DNA of 64,000 bases, taken from positions 44,957-108,956 of the forward strand of contig JAVTVJ010000448.1 in NCBI GenBank assembly GCA_034509425.1, read 5' to 3'. This document shows, piece by piece, positions 28,601 through 40,853 of the stretch. The translations under genes were made by a program, and so were the position numbers. The notes under the pieces are model-generated. The model saw nothing but the letters and a program-made list of their open reading frames with translations. It ran no database searches and was not told the origin of the DNA. The DNA is from Eopsaltria australis. Its lineage: Eukaryota; Chordata; Aves; Passeriformes; Petroicidae. Each line of letters starts with the position of its first letter. Position 1 is the first letter of the stretch.

Positions 28601-29814
28601 ACAGATCCAGAAAACTTTGGAGTCACTGTTAAATGTTGATACTGTAAACAGTAAAAAGCCAGCTGCATCCCTGCCAGCAAAGCTGTGCCTCGCCACTATG
28701 AACAAAAACACAAGAGCAAATTCACATTCGCCTAATTGAATATCTATGCTTTGATGACTAATCCTGTGCTTCTTCTAAAAAGAAATATATCAAAAGAGTG
28801 TATTGGTCCCAGGTAGACCATTCATTAATGTGCTGAGAAAGAGTTGAAAGCCAACTATTTGGCACAGAGGCAAGGGCAGGAAAAGAGGGCTGCTTCTCTG
28901 GTGTGTGCTGCTAAGCATCTGAAACATATCCAAGTCTTATGTTAGGGTGTCTGTTGGTCTATAGACAAACATCCTGGACACTTCAGTAGATGGTCTCAGT
29001 ATTTTTGCTAAAAATGCATGTAGATCTTTTTCCTAACATACTTTTCAAAGCCAATGCAGTGAAATCCACAGAGATCCTTTTTGTGTGCAATTAGGTAACA
29101 GAGGGACAATAAAAAGTCTTAACACTCTTAGGAATAAAAATTGCAGCCTTAACCACATTATATGTAATAAGTTCCTTAAATTGTTCCCTATAGCTTTAAA
29201 CTCCTCTTAAACACCATTCCCTGTGTCTGGGAACTAAGATCACCACACAGGAGAAAGTCTCTGCAGCATCACAGCACTCAAAAAGTAAAGGGACGAAAAA
29301 TACTCTGATCTTCTACAGATCAGTAAGAGAATCTTATAGGTGACAAAGTATGGAGGGGAAATAGAAGTGTAGATGGATTTCATCATTATTTTGTCCCCTT
29401 GAACAGTCATATTACTTTTCTTGATCAGTATCTTTGTCAGACACCCTTCACAGCATTCAAACACTGACTCAGATCAGGAAGTGCAAATGAAAATTGTGAG
29501 TGAGCAATGAGGAACAGAGAACATCCAGCAGTGGAAAGGAAACAGAATACCTGTGGCAGAAGGAGCAGAGCCTGAAACAAGCAGAAGGGACAGTGCCCCA
29601 GGACACCATGAGTCTTGAAAATTACACATATAATTGCATAAATTGGCCCAAAATGCTATAACTTCCAATGCGCCACTAACGTATTCAATCTTTGTGCTGC
29701 TGTGCAGGTGTTCTAGGACATTAAACAATACAACCCATGCAACCCATGTCTCTAGCAACTCATTCTGGACATGTGAAGAATAAAATGAAGTATGGCAAAT
29801 CCTTAAGGGCTAGA
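25651..29814. other. Unique intergenic DNA, no gene recognised
   Basis: No gene is recognisable. The stretch contains a T24 homopolymer (27284-27307). The segment around 26990-27260 is lower in simple sequence and free of repeats. It could be conserved non-coding DNA, but conservation cannot be judged from one sequence. Confidence 0.5.
27284..27307. repeat. T24 homopolymer
   Basis: Twenty-four uninterrupted T residues. No retroposon body is recognised on either side, so it is simply a poly-T (poly-A on the minus strand) tract. Confidence 0.95.
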
Positions 29815-30000
29815 ACCTCCATAAGCCTAGGGATAAGACCCAGAGAGAAGGTACATTCCCTGTCCTTGGAAACATTCAAAGTCAGGTTGGACTCTGAGAA
29901 ACCTGATCTAGATGCAGATGTCCCTGCTCAGTGCAGGGCAGCTGGACTAACTTGTCTTAATTACCTTTGAAATGTCCCTTTCAATCCAAACTAGTCTATG
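29815..30000 (+). mobile_element. CR1 LINE 3' terminal fragment, plus strand
   Basis: Short 3' end of a CR1: 'CCTTGGAAACATTCAAAGTC', then 'AGGTTGGACTCTGAGAAACC', 'TGATCTAGATG' and 'TTTCAATCCAAACTAGTCTATGATA' follow the usual CR1 3' UTR order. It is strongly 5'-truncated, as most genomic CR1 copies are. Confidence 0.75.
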
Positions 30001-33000
30001 ATAAACAGCTTGCACTCTCCTCACACTGTTTTAGTTTGTTTTTTTTTTATTTCCAGGAAAACATTGTTCAATGTTTTTAAGAATTTTTAACTTATCAACA
30101 TACTCTTTTTAGCACCATGATAAATTCTTTTGTTGCTTTTTGAAGGTCTTTAGTATGTTAATAAAACATTTTTTAATATTTTTGTTATCTGACTAACAGC
30201 TGTGGCATACTTCTATATTTGTTTTCCATGGAATGATTGATTTTAATTTCTTTTACTTTCCTCCTCTGCATGCAATAAAAATGTTAAGGATACAAAATGC
30301 ATGCCATGTGTAGTATTATGTGTGAAAGTATTATCCAGGCTTTCCTCTCAGAGAATTGTCAACAATACCGCATATATGACTAATATTTATCATTCAGGCT
30401 GCACAAACAAAAATAGTTTCCTTCATAGTACACCACTTAGTGATTTTTTTAAAGCGTATCTTAGTCTAACAGCTTGACAGCTGACTCTTATAAATGCTCT
30501 TATTAATGATCACTCTGTCTATGTCCAGCTGTCATCTCCCTGAAAAGGCATCCCTCTAAAGACACTGAAGCAGGCAGAGATGCCAAATGTCTTGGCCTTC
30601 CTGAGATCTAGGCTAGCACAAGGTCTTTCCCAAAGAAAGCTCTTTCTGTGCTTTCACCACACTACAGATATACTGAGAAGAACTGGTAGGGACTGTGGAC
30701 TTAAAACCCCCCAAAACCTCAGGATCCACAAAATGCTTTTTTTGTTGGAAGCAAGCAAGAATATGAGCATAATAGTCAGATTTTCACCATGTATCTGTGG
30801 AGATACATAAGGTAGGAAGTGCAAGGTGGCAAAATTTGCTGGTGTAGATAAAGGCCTAGGCAGTAGACACTACCTATGTGTAATTCTTTGTGACACCTGC
30901 AAAAGTAAGAGATTTTTTGGAGTGGAGAGAATGGCCTAAGTATCCCTTCTGACAATGTGTTTACATCTGATCTACAGCATTGTGTTAGAAGATGCAAAGC
31001 TCTTCTCCCTGGGCTTGTTCTCAGTTTAAGGAGGTTCAGTGGGGTCCAGAGAAGCAGAGTCTAATTTTTCATTTTGTCTGTATATCTAGTCCCTATAGTG
31101 TAATCATGACATATTGCAGATCTATGTTAGATATCGCTGTCTTTACAACTCTGGAATACCCTGGATGATTTTAACAATTGAAATTTTTAAAAATTACTTC
31201 TGAGTTTTACAGTTGCTTTCATTCAGAGACAGGACAACAGATGACTGGACAGCACCCTTTGAAAGTGAATTGTGAGGCAGCTTGCTTCCTGCATTACACT
31301 GAAGGACCCTCGCTCATTACTACCACATGGTGCCATTTTGATGTGCTTAATCCCTAACTGTGCCAACTGCCTTCCTTTCTTATTGTTTTTTTCTAGAAAG
31401 ATTGTTGCTTTCAAAACAAAAAAACAAAAAAACCAAAACAAAACAAATCCCACAAACCAATCCAAACCAAAAATAAAACCATTTATGCATGACTTTTTTT
31501 TCTCTGTGTGGCCATTTCATACCGTCCTCTGATTCCTCCATCCTCCTTTGGCATAATCAACTGTCTAGTATAAAAGGTTGCTAAGAGCCTGTGTTTCACA
31601 TTCCCTAGAGTGCAATCAAAGCTTGAAAAACCAGGGGTGTGTTGCCAGCTGCATCACTCATTTCTTGCTTTATGCCTGAAACCAAGGCTGTTCTGAATGT
31701 CTGTGGTAAGTGCTGAAGCAGCAATGAGGAGAGGCAGAAAACTGAGATGGGGAAGTATCTGTCTGCAGCAATGAAATGGCAGAACTTTTCTGCTTTCACA
31801 CAGTTCACACAGACACTGGTACCTGAATTGGAATTATGAAATACAGGGGACTGCATATTAAGCATGTTATCACTGTGTAAAGTGAATTGATAAATTAATT
31901 TGGTTTTAGGAGAAATGTGACTTGTTTGTTTAAAGATCTTTCTCTGGTTGTCTAAGAAGAAAGACCAAAGGTTGAGATAAACCAGGCTACATTTAATTTT
32001 ATTTTTTAAGCAATTAGAAAAATGTTCTTAAGTTTTTGCATACAACTTTCCAACTATTTTCTTCAACTGAAATTTTTGGCACTTTATCTTATTTGCCAAA
32101 TTGCCTGATTTGAATACGGAATCTTCTTTGGGATATTGAAAATAAATGCATCGCTTTTCATTGTTGTCTCAGCCCATCATTTTCATAGATGGTTAGTTCT
32201 AGGTTACACATTGTTCCCTAATGAAAAAAAAAAAAGGAAATGCAGAGATAGACAGGGTGCTGAGTGGGGTGCCTGAGACTAGAGATTCTGAGAGTTTGGA
32301 CAGGATTACATACAGTTTTTGTTTATCTTCTTTATATCTATCTGTTTGTTTTATGCTGCAGAAAATAAAAAGCTCATGTAACACCCTTGAGAGAAAGGCA
32401 GCTCATACTTGCCTTCTTCCACTGAATGTCTTATGCCACAGGTTCTGTGTCTGGTACCAACAGCCTGGTCACAGAGGCACTTACAGATCTCTGTTCAATG
32501 GGGAAACTGGTTCAGAAAATAAAATACAAAGGGGAAGGCTTGTATTTTCTTTGGTATCAATCTAGAAACGTCATTTCATCTTTTTATTGTACCTTTTATT
32601 ATATTTTTAAATTTAAGTCTTTGTCCACTTTCTCTTCCCTTTTTTCCCTATTTTTTACTGGAGCTAATGACCAATTCCTGCTCCAACATACAAAAAGCTT
32701 TTTACCTTTGATAAATTACAGCATTTTTCAAAAGACTGTCATTGCTTTAATGCTGCCCCTGTCTTGAGACATTTCGCTTGTGTTTTGCTTGTCCAGAGAA
32801 AACTTATGCTATGTGCTTGGAAGCACAGTCCTTTCACATTTCTATACCTAAGAGAGTCTAATGAAACACTTCCAATTACAGTAATTTCAAGCTGCTTTAT
32901 TTAGACCATATGAAACCAGAATATTGTGTCTTTTCAAGAGCCCATTGCTTATTTTTACTTGAGTACTATCCCTCCATTCCAGCATGGCAAATACTGCAAT

Positions 33001-34454
33001 TTCCTTGCACCATATAATATCAGGTCGCTTATATGACTAAAATTCATAATGTATCTTTAAAAAAACAACACCACTAGATATACAGCCTTATGTAGAAAGA
33101 ACATCCACAATTTTTGAAAAACACCAGGCCTTGACTGACAATAAGTGCAGTTTTAAGGAGCTTATGGCCAGTTTTTGTCAGAATAAAACCCCAACGAAAC
33201 AAAACCAAACAAGATAGCCATCTGCAATAGCACCATCTGCTGGCCCTCAAAATTTGATAAAACTTGTCAGCCTCTGACTGAAAACCATACTGCTCATCAT
33301 GGACACAGTCTATGAACACTTACTTGTAGGAAACTGCCAGTATAAATGGAAAATTTTGCAGTAGAAAACAGCTCATTCTAGTCTATAATTATTTTCGTTT
33401 TGTAGAGTGGCCAGGAGTTGTTTCTTTTAATAGTAGGATGTGAGCTTTAAAATCGGAATGAGTGCCTCCTGTTTGCATTTTACCTGAAATTAGGATTAAA
33501 AACAAGGAGTTTAAGGTATTGTGATACATGAAATTTTTCTAGAAGGGAATTTCTACCATGTAACTTATTCTCAAAATCTTTTCTCTTAAAATGGAAAATA
33601 TAGATCATGAAAACAGATTATTAGTTCACATTTTGGTTCATTAATTAAATTAAAAATATATTTTCAACACTGAGCAAAGAAAGAGAGAAAGAATCAGACT
33701 AACTGAGTATAAAGCATAATAGAGAAGACAATTTTACAAATGGAAAGAAAAAGAATGAGGTGAAATTCTGGTGTTACCAAACTTCATTATCAGCATCCTT
33801 TAAAACACTCAGAGAGGGATACTGGGTTGTCTTCAGATCAACTGCATTGTTCCTCAAATGCTGATAAAGTTAAATGAGGTTGCCAAACAGAAAATGTCTA
33901 CATTTCAAATAAGAAAAGATCGTATATAAAGAATTTGTAAAGCAAAATAGTTTGTAAATGTACCTTTGGTTAGCCAATATCAATCACTTCAGACACCAAG
34001 CAGTCTTTCTTCAGGACTCTATTCACTTCTTTGTAATAAAGAATCAAAAAATAGTATTCCATTAGCATTGGATCTTCTGCCAATACTCAGGCTGCTTGTT
34101 TCTAGAATTATTTTTTTTTGAAATCTAAGAGTTTTTCTGAAGACATACAGTAGCTCCCAGTTTGTGTCAGATGATCCCCAGAACAGTTTCTTGTTTCCTT
34201 ACTAAATTTTGGATTCTTACAGAGAAGCAAATCAGAATGGACCTGAGTAGTGTGTTTCAGACAATTAATTATTCACCAGAAATGTATCTGCCAAAATGGA
34301 GGGGTTCAGAAAGTCCCATGTCTGAAGTTGAATTATCCTACAAGGTTTACACAAAATGAAAAAACCGTGGCAGAAACGGTGAAGGATTGTTTCAGAACTT
34401 CTGAGGTTGTTGTTTTTCACACACTATTAACAAAAGGCAAGGAAATTAAGGATT
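30001..34454. other. Unique intergenic DNA, no gene recognised
   Basis: No gene is recognisable. There is a (CAAA)-rich low-complexity tract at about 31415-31470. Two overlapping plus-strand open frames of 113-114 codons (32221-32767) have no family signature and opposite-frame competitors, so I do not call them. Confidence 0.5.
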
Positions 34455-35423
34455 AAATACACCAAATTCATGCCACTGATGACAACATGAACATGAAGTT
34501 CACAAGGCCAAGTGCAAGGTCCTGAACCAGGGCCAGGACAATCCCAAGCAAAGATACAGATGGCAGTGGGGGGTTGGATTACAGCAGCCCTGCGGAGAAG
34601 GACTTGGGCTATTGGTTGATGAGAAGTCCAACATGACCTGGCAATGTGCACTTGCAGCCCAGAAAGCCAACTGTGTACTGGCTGCATCAAGAGAGGCATG
34701 GCCAGCAGATCCAGGGAGGTGATTCTGCCTTTCTACTCTGTCCTCATGAGACCACACCTGGAGTGCTGCACCCATCTCTGGGGCCCCCAACACCGACCTG
34801 TGTAACTGAGTCCAGAGGAGTCCACCAAGATGACCAGAGGAGGACTGAAGTGCCTCTCCTATGAAGACAGGCTGAGAGAGCTGAGGCTGTGCAGCATGAA
34901 GAAGGCTGTTTGGCCTTTCAGCAGTGTTCCAGCACCTGAAGGGAGCCTATAACAAAGATGGAGGGAGACCTTTCACAAGGGCATGCAGTGACAAAACAAA
35001 GCAAACAAAGCAGGTGGGACAGAGAAGTTGTGGATGTCCCATCCCTGGAACTGTTTAAGGCAAGTTTGGCTGTGGCTTTGGGCAGCATGGTCTAGTGGAA
35101 GGTGTTCATTCCATGGCAGAGGATTTTGGAAATAGATCACAGAATAATCAAGGTTGGAAAAGATCTTTTAGGTCATGTAGAAAAACTGTCAACCCAGCAC
35201 CACCACAATAGCCCCCAAACCTTATCCCTAAGTGACACATCCAGTGTCACTTGGACACTTCCAGAGATAGTAGCTCCACCACTCCCCCAGACAACTTATA
35301 TCCAACCACTCTTTCAGTGATTTTTTTTTTTCTTATATCCAATCTGGTCTTGTCCTTTCACTTGAGATATGCCAGAAGAGATCATTGTTAAGGTCTCTTT
35401 GAACCCAAATCATTCTATGACTC
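34455..35423 (+). mobile_element. CR1 LINE, plus strand, interrupted by a second CR1
   Basis: The CR1 ORF2 C-terminal region is recognisable from 'GAGAAGGACTTGGGCTATTG' through 'CATGAGACCACACCTGGAGTG' and 'GAGGACTGAAGTGCCTCTCC', then the 3' UTR ('AGAAGTTGTGGATGTCCCATC', 'CATGGCAGAGGATTTTGGAA'). At about 35134 the text stops and resumes at 35379 with 'GATCATTGTTAAGGTCTCTTTG', ending at CATTCTATGACTC (about 35423). The gap is filled by a minus-strand CR1 (35140-35378). All reading frames are broken. Confidence 0.85.
35140..35378 (-). mobile_element. CR1 LINE 3' fragment, minus strand, nested in a plus-strand CR1
   Basis: 'CACAGAATAATCAAGGTTGG', 'AAAAGATCTTTTAGGTCATG', 'CAACCCAGCACCACCACAAT' and 'TCCCTAAGTGACACATCC' are the reverse complement of the CR1 3' end and preceding coding region. 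The hexamer AGATCA occurs on both sides (35134-35139 and 35379-35384), consistent with a target duplication inside the older CR1. The inner copy is therefore younger than the outer one. Confidence 0.75.
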
Positions 35424-36570
35424 ACAAAGGGTAAGGAAGTGACCTATAGAAGGTCTCCAAGGAAACTAAAGGCAGAACCAGAAACTGAGGTCAACCTGCA
35501 GTGTCATACTCTACTTGCTAAAAGTTAGGCTATAAAAAAAGATCACTGGATTTCCTCAAGGCTTAAATGTTTCTTTAATAAAGTCTATAAGAAAAATTTG
35601 TTTGATTCTTTTTTATAGGTGTCAGGCTTGTAAGAAAACCCTAGCAAAAAGCATAGATACATACTGACCCATGTACCAACCCGGAACCAGATATGTTATT
35701 CAATATAAAGGTTTCCCTTTATAGCAAAATTATTTGAACTCAGTTGCCATTTTTTCAGAAATTAGGACACCCAAATACATGGAGGGATTTTCCATTCATG
35801 AAGGTCCTGCAATTTTTGACATCCTTTCATTTGATAGGAATCAGTCTTTATTTGCTATTAGAATATGCAGCATACTTCTAGCACTTCACCAAAGTTTTTT
35901 AAAGACCACTAACACAAGAAGAATGTTTCAGTGACCTTGCCAAAACAACTTGAAAATAATGTATTCTATTAAAAAATGTCATACTGGAATTACATCTTTT
36001 CCGAGAACCATGCAGTTTTGTTCAAAATGTTGAAAGTAAGTAGATTATCTTTGCCTTCCTTTTAAACATATTCAGACAGAAATTTGGTCAAAATGCAAGA
36101 AAGACAAGCTTGAGCAGTCAGAATTGTCATCAAGGTTGTAGTTGGTGAGATATACATTCAAGTTCACACTGCTGTTATTAATCAAATATTTTCCTAGTCC
36201 AGACAAAACAGTAGGTCCTGTAAATATACCGTGTTTCATTTACATCCTATTCTTAACCACTGAATAGCAGAACCCCATACACTACATGATCATACTGACT
36301 GGAACAGCTGCTGTAGTACAAGTTGAAGAGACAAGCTGAAGTCCCATTCTGTAGATAAGTAGGATGCTCAAGTGTTTCAAGTAAATCTGTAGCATTTGTC
36401 TTCTTTCTCATATTTCTTTCCAAAAAGGCATAAGGAAAGTTCACTTAAATGGAAATCAGACTACAGCCAGTGTTACAAACAAGGCATAATTTAGTACACA
36501 ATTATTTTTCCCTGCCATCTTGATTTTATGCAGTACTTAGAATAAAATAGTACTTTCATAAACAGAGGGA

Positions 36571-36624
36571 TACACATGTAAATTTGATAACAGTTTTTGT
36601 TCAGTTTTCTCCATTTCTCTCAAC
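36571..36624 (+). repeat. Dispersed direct repeat, copy A
   Basis: This segment runs from TACACATGTAAATTTG to TTTCTCTCAAC and recurs about 364 bp downstream with only a few differences. It contains TTTTGTTCAGTTTTCTCC. I do not recognise it as a known repeat. Confidence 0.85.
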
Positions 36625-36934
36625 AGTTCAAAAAGATATCTCTCTTCTTTCCAAAGTTCTCTATGTAGACTGGACCTCCTGAAATCCCTAGTCATTGAAC
36701 ACCAGAAATCCTCTCTTGAAATTCTGAAGTGACCACTATTTTAAACACAAAGATTCATTAAAATTAAGAAGTTGACATGTTCATCCATGATTCATACTAG
36801 GTAGGTTTTGTAGTATTTGTGCCATAGATGGATCATTTATAGAGAAAATTATTGAAATAAGTGCTGATGCATGTAAGTGGAGATATCCCGTCAGAAACAT
36901 ACGCAGACATAGAAATCTTACAAGCACTGGCATA

Positions 36935-36989
36935 ATACACTTGTAAATTTGTTGACACTTTTTGTTCAGTTTTCTCCATTTCTCTCAAC
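36935..36989 (+). repeat. Dispersed direct repeat, copy B
   Basis: Second copy of the segment at 36571-36624, beginning TACACTTGTAAATTTG and ending TTTCTCTCAAC. The sequences on either side of the two copies do not match, so the duplication is confined to about 54 bp. Confidence 0.85.
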
Positions 36990-38703
36990 TTTTAGAGATT
37001 TCCTGGTCCATGTAGCTCTTCTTGCAATGCAAAGCATCTTTGAGAAGAAAAATATGGACAGCTATATGAGAATTACTCATGGCACAGCCTATATTTTGTG
37101 ATATGTTTAGACCAGCTTAGAGCAAGCCTTAATAGTTTAAACCATTTAGCTATAACACAACATGCTATTTGCATTGCCAGACAAACAGACAAGAATGTGT
37201 TAAACAACATATTAGAAAACATTCTTTTGATATTTCTGTCCTACTCAAAAATAAGTCTTGCCATGAGTACAAAGAAACACTTTGCTCCTTTATTCAGTGA
37301 CACTGTGTGGTTTATTTTTTGTGACACACATTTCATTTTACGTAAACTAGTTACAACACTGCCTGTAAAAGAAATCAATCTCATCAGTGCAGAGGGGGCA
37401 ATTTTTTCATCTCCAGTTTGACAGGAAAGGGTACTGCAAAATGAATTACTGGAGGAAAGATGTGAGGATTACTTCTAAGTACTTGCTGACATGTTCCTCC
37501 CAGATATCTTTTGGCACAGTTTCACTGGGTACTGACTTCAGCTTTACAGAAAAACATGTTTACAGAGGACCCATGGTTAGTATAATAGATTTTTTCACAG
37601 CAACCTGAACCAAGTCTATAGTATTATTGGTCTTATTATCTGCAGTAGTTTAGTCTGCCTGTTGGTGCTTCATGAGTAATGGAGTCAGGAGAGTGCAACA
37701 CTTTCATGAATGAAATTAAACATGAGATATTAATCTCTTTTTGTTTGATTGAAGCCAAGAAAGTTCAGGAATGCTGTTAAGTGGTTATGATGTTGAGATG
37801 AGGATATGGGGGATAGCTACAAATGCTAATGAGCAATCTTCAGGGTGGAAAGGAGAAGGGTGGTCTACAGGTGACTTCCAAAATTCCTAAAATCCATACT
37901 CTTCATGTGAACTACATGCCATTCACTATAATATGACTATCTTTTTTGCCCATGATGCAGCTTCTCTACTGCTATTTTGTACATGATTTCTTCCTCATTA
38001 CGTGGATTGCTTTATGACTGTGATATAACAGACAAAAGCAGCTTCTTTCTTTCTCGTATGCATGTGTGTGTACATGTACACATATGTATTTCTTATATGA
38101 TTCATCAAAACCACTGCTCCTATGTGCACATGAAATGCTCTGTTATAACTGATGAGGGCATTAGGGAAAGTCTTTAAGCTTCGTATCATTTAATAGAAAT
38201 CTTTATATGTTCCATTTATATTGTTTTATCTAGTCTATTTCACTAATTCAAAAGGGAGAGTCCTGTTGTTAGGGTTACTAACACAGAGCATGAGAGAGAA
38301 ATACCCCTGAGTAAAAACCTTATTAACAGCTATTCAGTGAATTTAATTCTTTCTGGAATACTGCCACCAATTACTTTTTGGCATGCTGACTTACACAACT
38401 TTCGCAGTATCTTAAACCAACAGTTGCCATGAGTACACCCCATCAGAATTCCCTTAATTGGCTAAGTATTTTGGAAATTTCAGCCTGGCATGACCTGAGC
38501 TCACATGGACTAGAGGAATGAGAAGGGGACACAAGAAAGAAGTAAAGCTTGATGTTGAGGTACATGCAATCTGTCCAGCCTTCCTGAATTGTGAAGATTT
38601 TGTTTTCCTTCTTTGTCTGTCATGTTTTAACCTTAGAGATTTAAACTTAAAACTTAATTTCAAGGAAAAGAGAAGGCTTATCATGGAATGTTCTTAATAT
38701 TAA

Positions 38704-39179
38704 TGTACAGAATGATCCAATGGCCTGGTTTTGTCTAGCACAGAGTTTGTTTTTTTTTTTTGCGATAGCTGTGAACTGGAGGAGCCGGGACCCCTGTGGG
38801 AATGTCTACACTGATATTCATGCCACCTTTGGTCATCATTGTAGTGAGAAGAAGGGTGTGGTGGTGTAGGGAACAATTGTTCATTTTTGCTCTGGGTCTG
38901 CAGTGAGCATTTTTGTTTGTGAGCCCTCTCTTTTTGTATGCTTTTGTTATTAATATTGTTGCAATTCATTTTCTTAACTAACTCCTCTTTCCAGTAAATT
39001 GTTTCTTATCTCAACCCATGCTTATCACCTTTTTTACTTCCAGTTTTCAAGTCCATCCCCAAAGTGAGGAGGGGAAGGGGGAAGGGAGAGGGAGGAAGCA
39101 AATAAGCGGCACTTGATTTGGGATAGTCTTGGGCACAGGTGGGACACTAAACTGGGGAGCTCATTCCTAAACCACAACA
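38704..39179 (+). mobile_element. Probable solo LTR, ERV-L-like, plus strand
   Basis: The 3' end ...CTAAACCACAACA (to 39179) matches the terminus of avian ERV-L-type LTRs. Near 38993 the variant polyadenylation signal AGTAAA precedes 'CTTATCTCAACCCATGC', a phrase shared with such LTRs. A purine-rich tract (39066-39106) and a T run (about 38750-38760) are also typical. The start is uncertain; TG at 38704 is a candidate, but no 5-bp target duplication matches TTCAG after the 3' end. It directly precedes a CR1. Confidence 0.55.
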
Positions 39180-39189
39180 TTCAGCAAAA

Positions 39190-40232
39190 GCAACATACAT
39201 ATGGAAAGACTGAGAGGCATTTTGTGGACTTTTGACATAAGGTGCTCACTTTAGGTGGATAAGGATTTAGTTGGATGGTCACATCGTGAGGGTAGTGGTC
39301 AACAGCTCAGAATCCTGATGGACATCATTGATGAGTTCTGTCCCTCAGGAGTTTGTACTGGAACCAGTATTATTTATTATCTTAATTAATGACATATATG
39401 AAAGGATTGAGTGCACCCTCAGCAAATTGCAGATTACACCAAGCTGAAGAGTGTGGTTGCCACACTTGAAGGGTGGGATGTCATCAAGACCAAGACAAGG
39501 TGCTGCACCTGATTTGGGGCAGCTCAAAGTATCAATCCAGGTTGGAAGATGAGAAGATCAAGAGTAGCCATGCAAGAGGAACTTGGGGATGCTGGTGGAT
39601 AAGAGGCTGGACATGAGCTGATAATGTGCTCTTGCAGTCCAAAAAGCCAATTGTATCCTGAGCTGAATCATAAAAAACATGATCAGCCATTTGAGGGACA
39701 TTTGAGGGCCCTTCCACTCTGGTGAGACCCCACTTGTTGTGCTGCATCCAGCTCTGGGGTCCCTAGCACATGAAGGACATGAACCTGTTGGAATGAGTCT
39801 AAAGAAGGAGCACCAAGATGATTAGTGGGATAGAGCACCTCTTCTATAAGGGAAGACTGAGAGAAGAGTGATTGTTCAGCCTGGAAAAGAGAAAGCTTTA
39901 GGGCGACCTTAGCATGGCCTTCCAGTACCTGAGAGGAGCCTGCACGCAAGATGAAGAGGGACTTTTTACAAGTGCATGTAGTGATAGAATAAGGGGGGAT
40001 GAAGAGAGTAGGCTTAGATTAGATACAAGGAAGAAATCCTTTACTGTGAGTGTGGTGACAGGTTGGCCAGAAAAGCTATGGATGCCCCATCCCTGGAAGG
40101 ATTCAAGGCCAGGTAGAATAGGTCCCTGAGCAACCTGGTTTTGTGAAAGATGACCCTGCCTATGACATGGGGATTGATACTAAATGATGGCTAAAGTATT
40201 TTTGAACCCAAACCATTTTATGATTCTATAAT
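39190..40232 (+). mobile_element. CR1 LINE 3' portion, plus strand
   Basis: About 1 kb of CR1. The end of the reverse transcriptase ('GTCCCTCAGGAGTTTGTACT', then 'ACCCTCAGCAAATTGCAGA') passes through 'GAACTTGGGGATGCTGGTGG', 'GGTGAGACCCCACTTGTTG' and 'GCACCTCTTCTATAAGGG' to the 3' UTR ('GCCCCATCCCTGGAAGGATT') and the terminus CCATTTTATGATTCTATA. It is 5'-truncated. Stops and frameshifts break ORF2 throughout. Confidence 0.9.
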
Positions 40233-40809
40233 AGGTATTTTCAGGACTCCCAGAAGAATTAAGACTATTTTCATCAGGAGGGGCCACTTCTGTTATAATA
40301 CTTAATCCAGGACAGAAGGGAAATTTTGAGTCCAGTCACCTGTGGTTTTTTTCTAACAATAACACATTTCATATAGGGGAAAAAGCTAATGTATGATTGT
40401 GGACTGACATGAAGGAACCTTGTCTTTATCCTACATATCTAATGACAGTTTATAGTTTTGACACACTGACTTTGTGACTTTCCTATTGTTAGCATAGTTA
40501 TTCTTCTTGTCCATTAATATATTACAATGATTTGAATCCTATTGAGCCTTGACCTAAAAGACAAGTTGTGAAATAATTATCTCAAGCTAATGATGAATTG
40601 TGTATATATTTATTTCCCTTCTATTAATTCAGAAGGGGTTGCCTTTTGGTTCTATAAACTATAACATCTAGTTATTAAAGGAAATTATTTTATTTGCTGT
40701 CCCTAAATCATACATTATTTTGAACACTTGTGTACTTTCTTTTTTTATTGTCTTTTCTCTGATCCAATTAAATTTTAACTGTTTTTCTTTAAATGCTGCT
40801 TTGCTGGGT

Positions 40810-40853
<44 letters not shown>

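Larger units (their letters stand above)
35424..38703. other. Unique intergenic DNA with a duplicated ~54-bp segment
   Basis: No gene is recognisable. The only structured feature is a near-exact direct repeat at 36571-36624 and 36935-36989, listed separately. Short TG/CA-rich sequence lies near 38058-38090. Confidence 0.5.

Noticed and set aside
32221..32767. Two 113-114-codon overlapping frames
   Set aside because: They compete in different frames, start at an A-rich run and show no protein signature.
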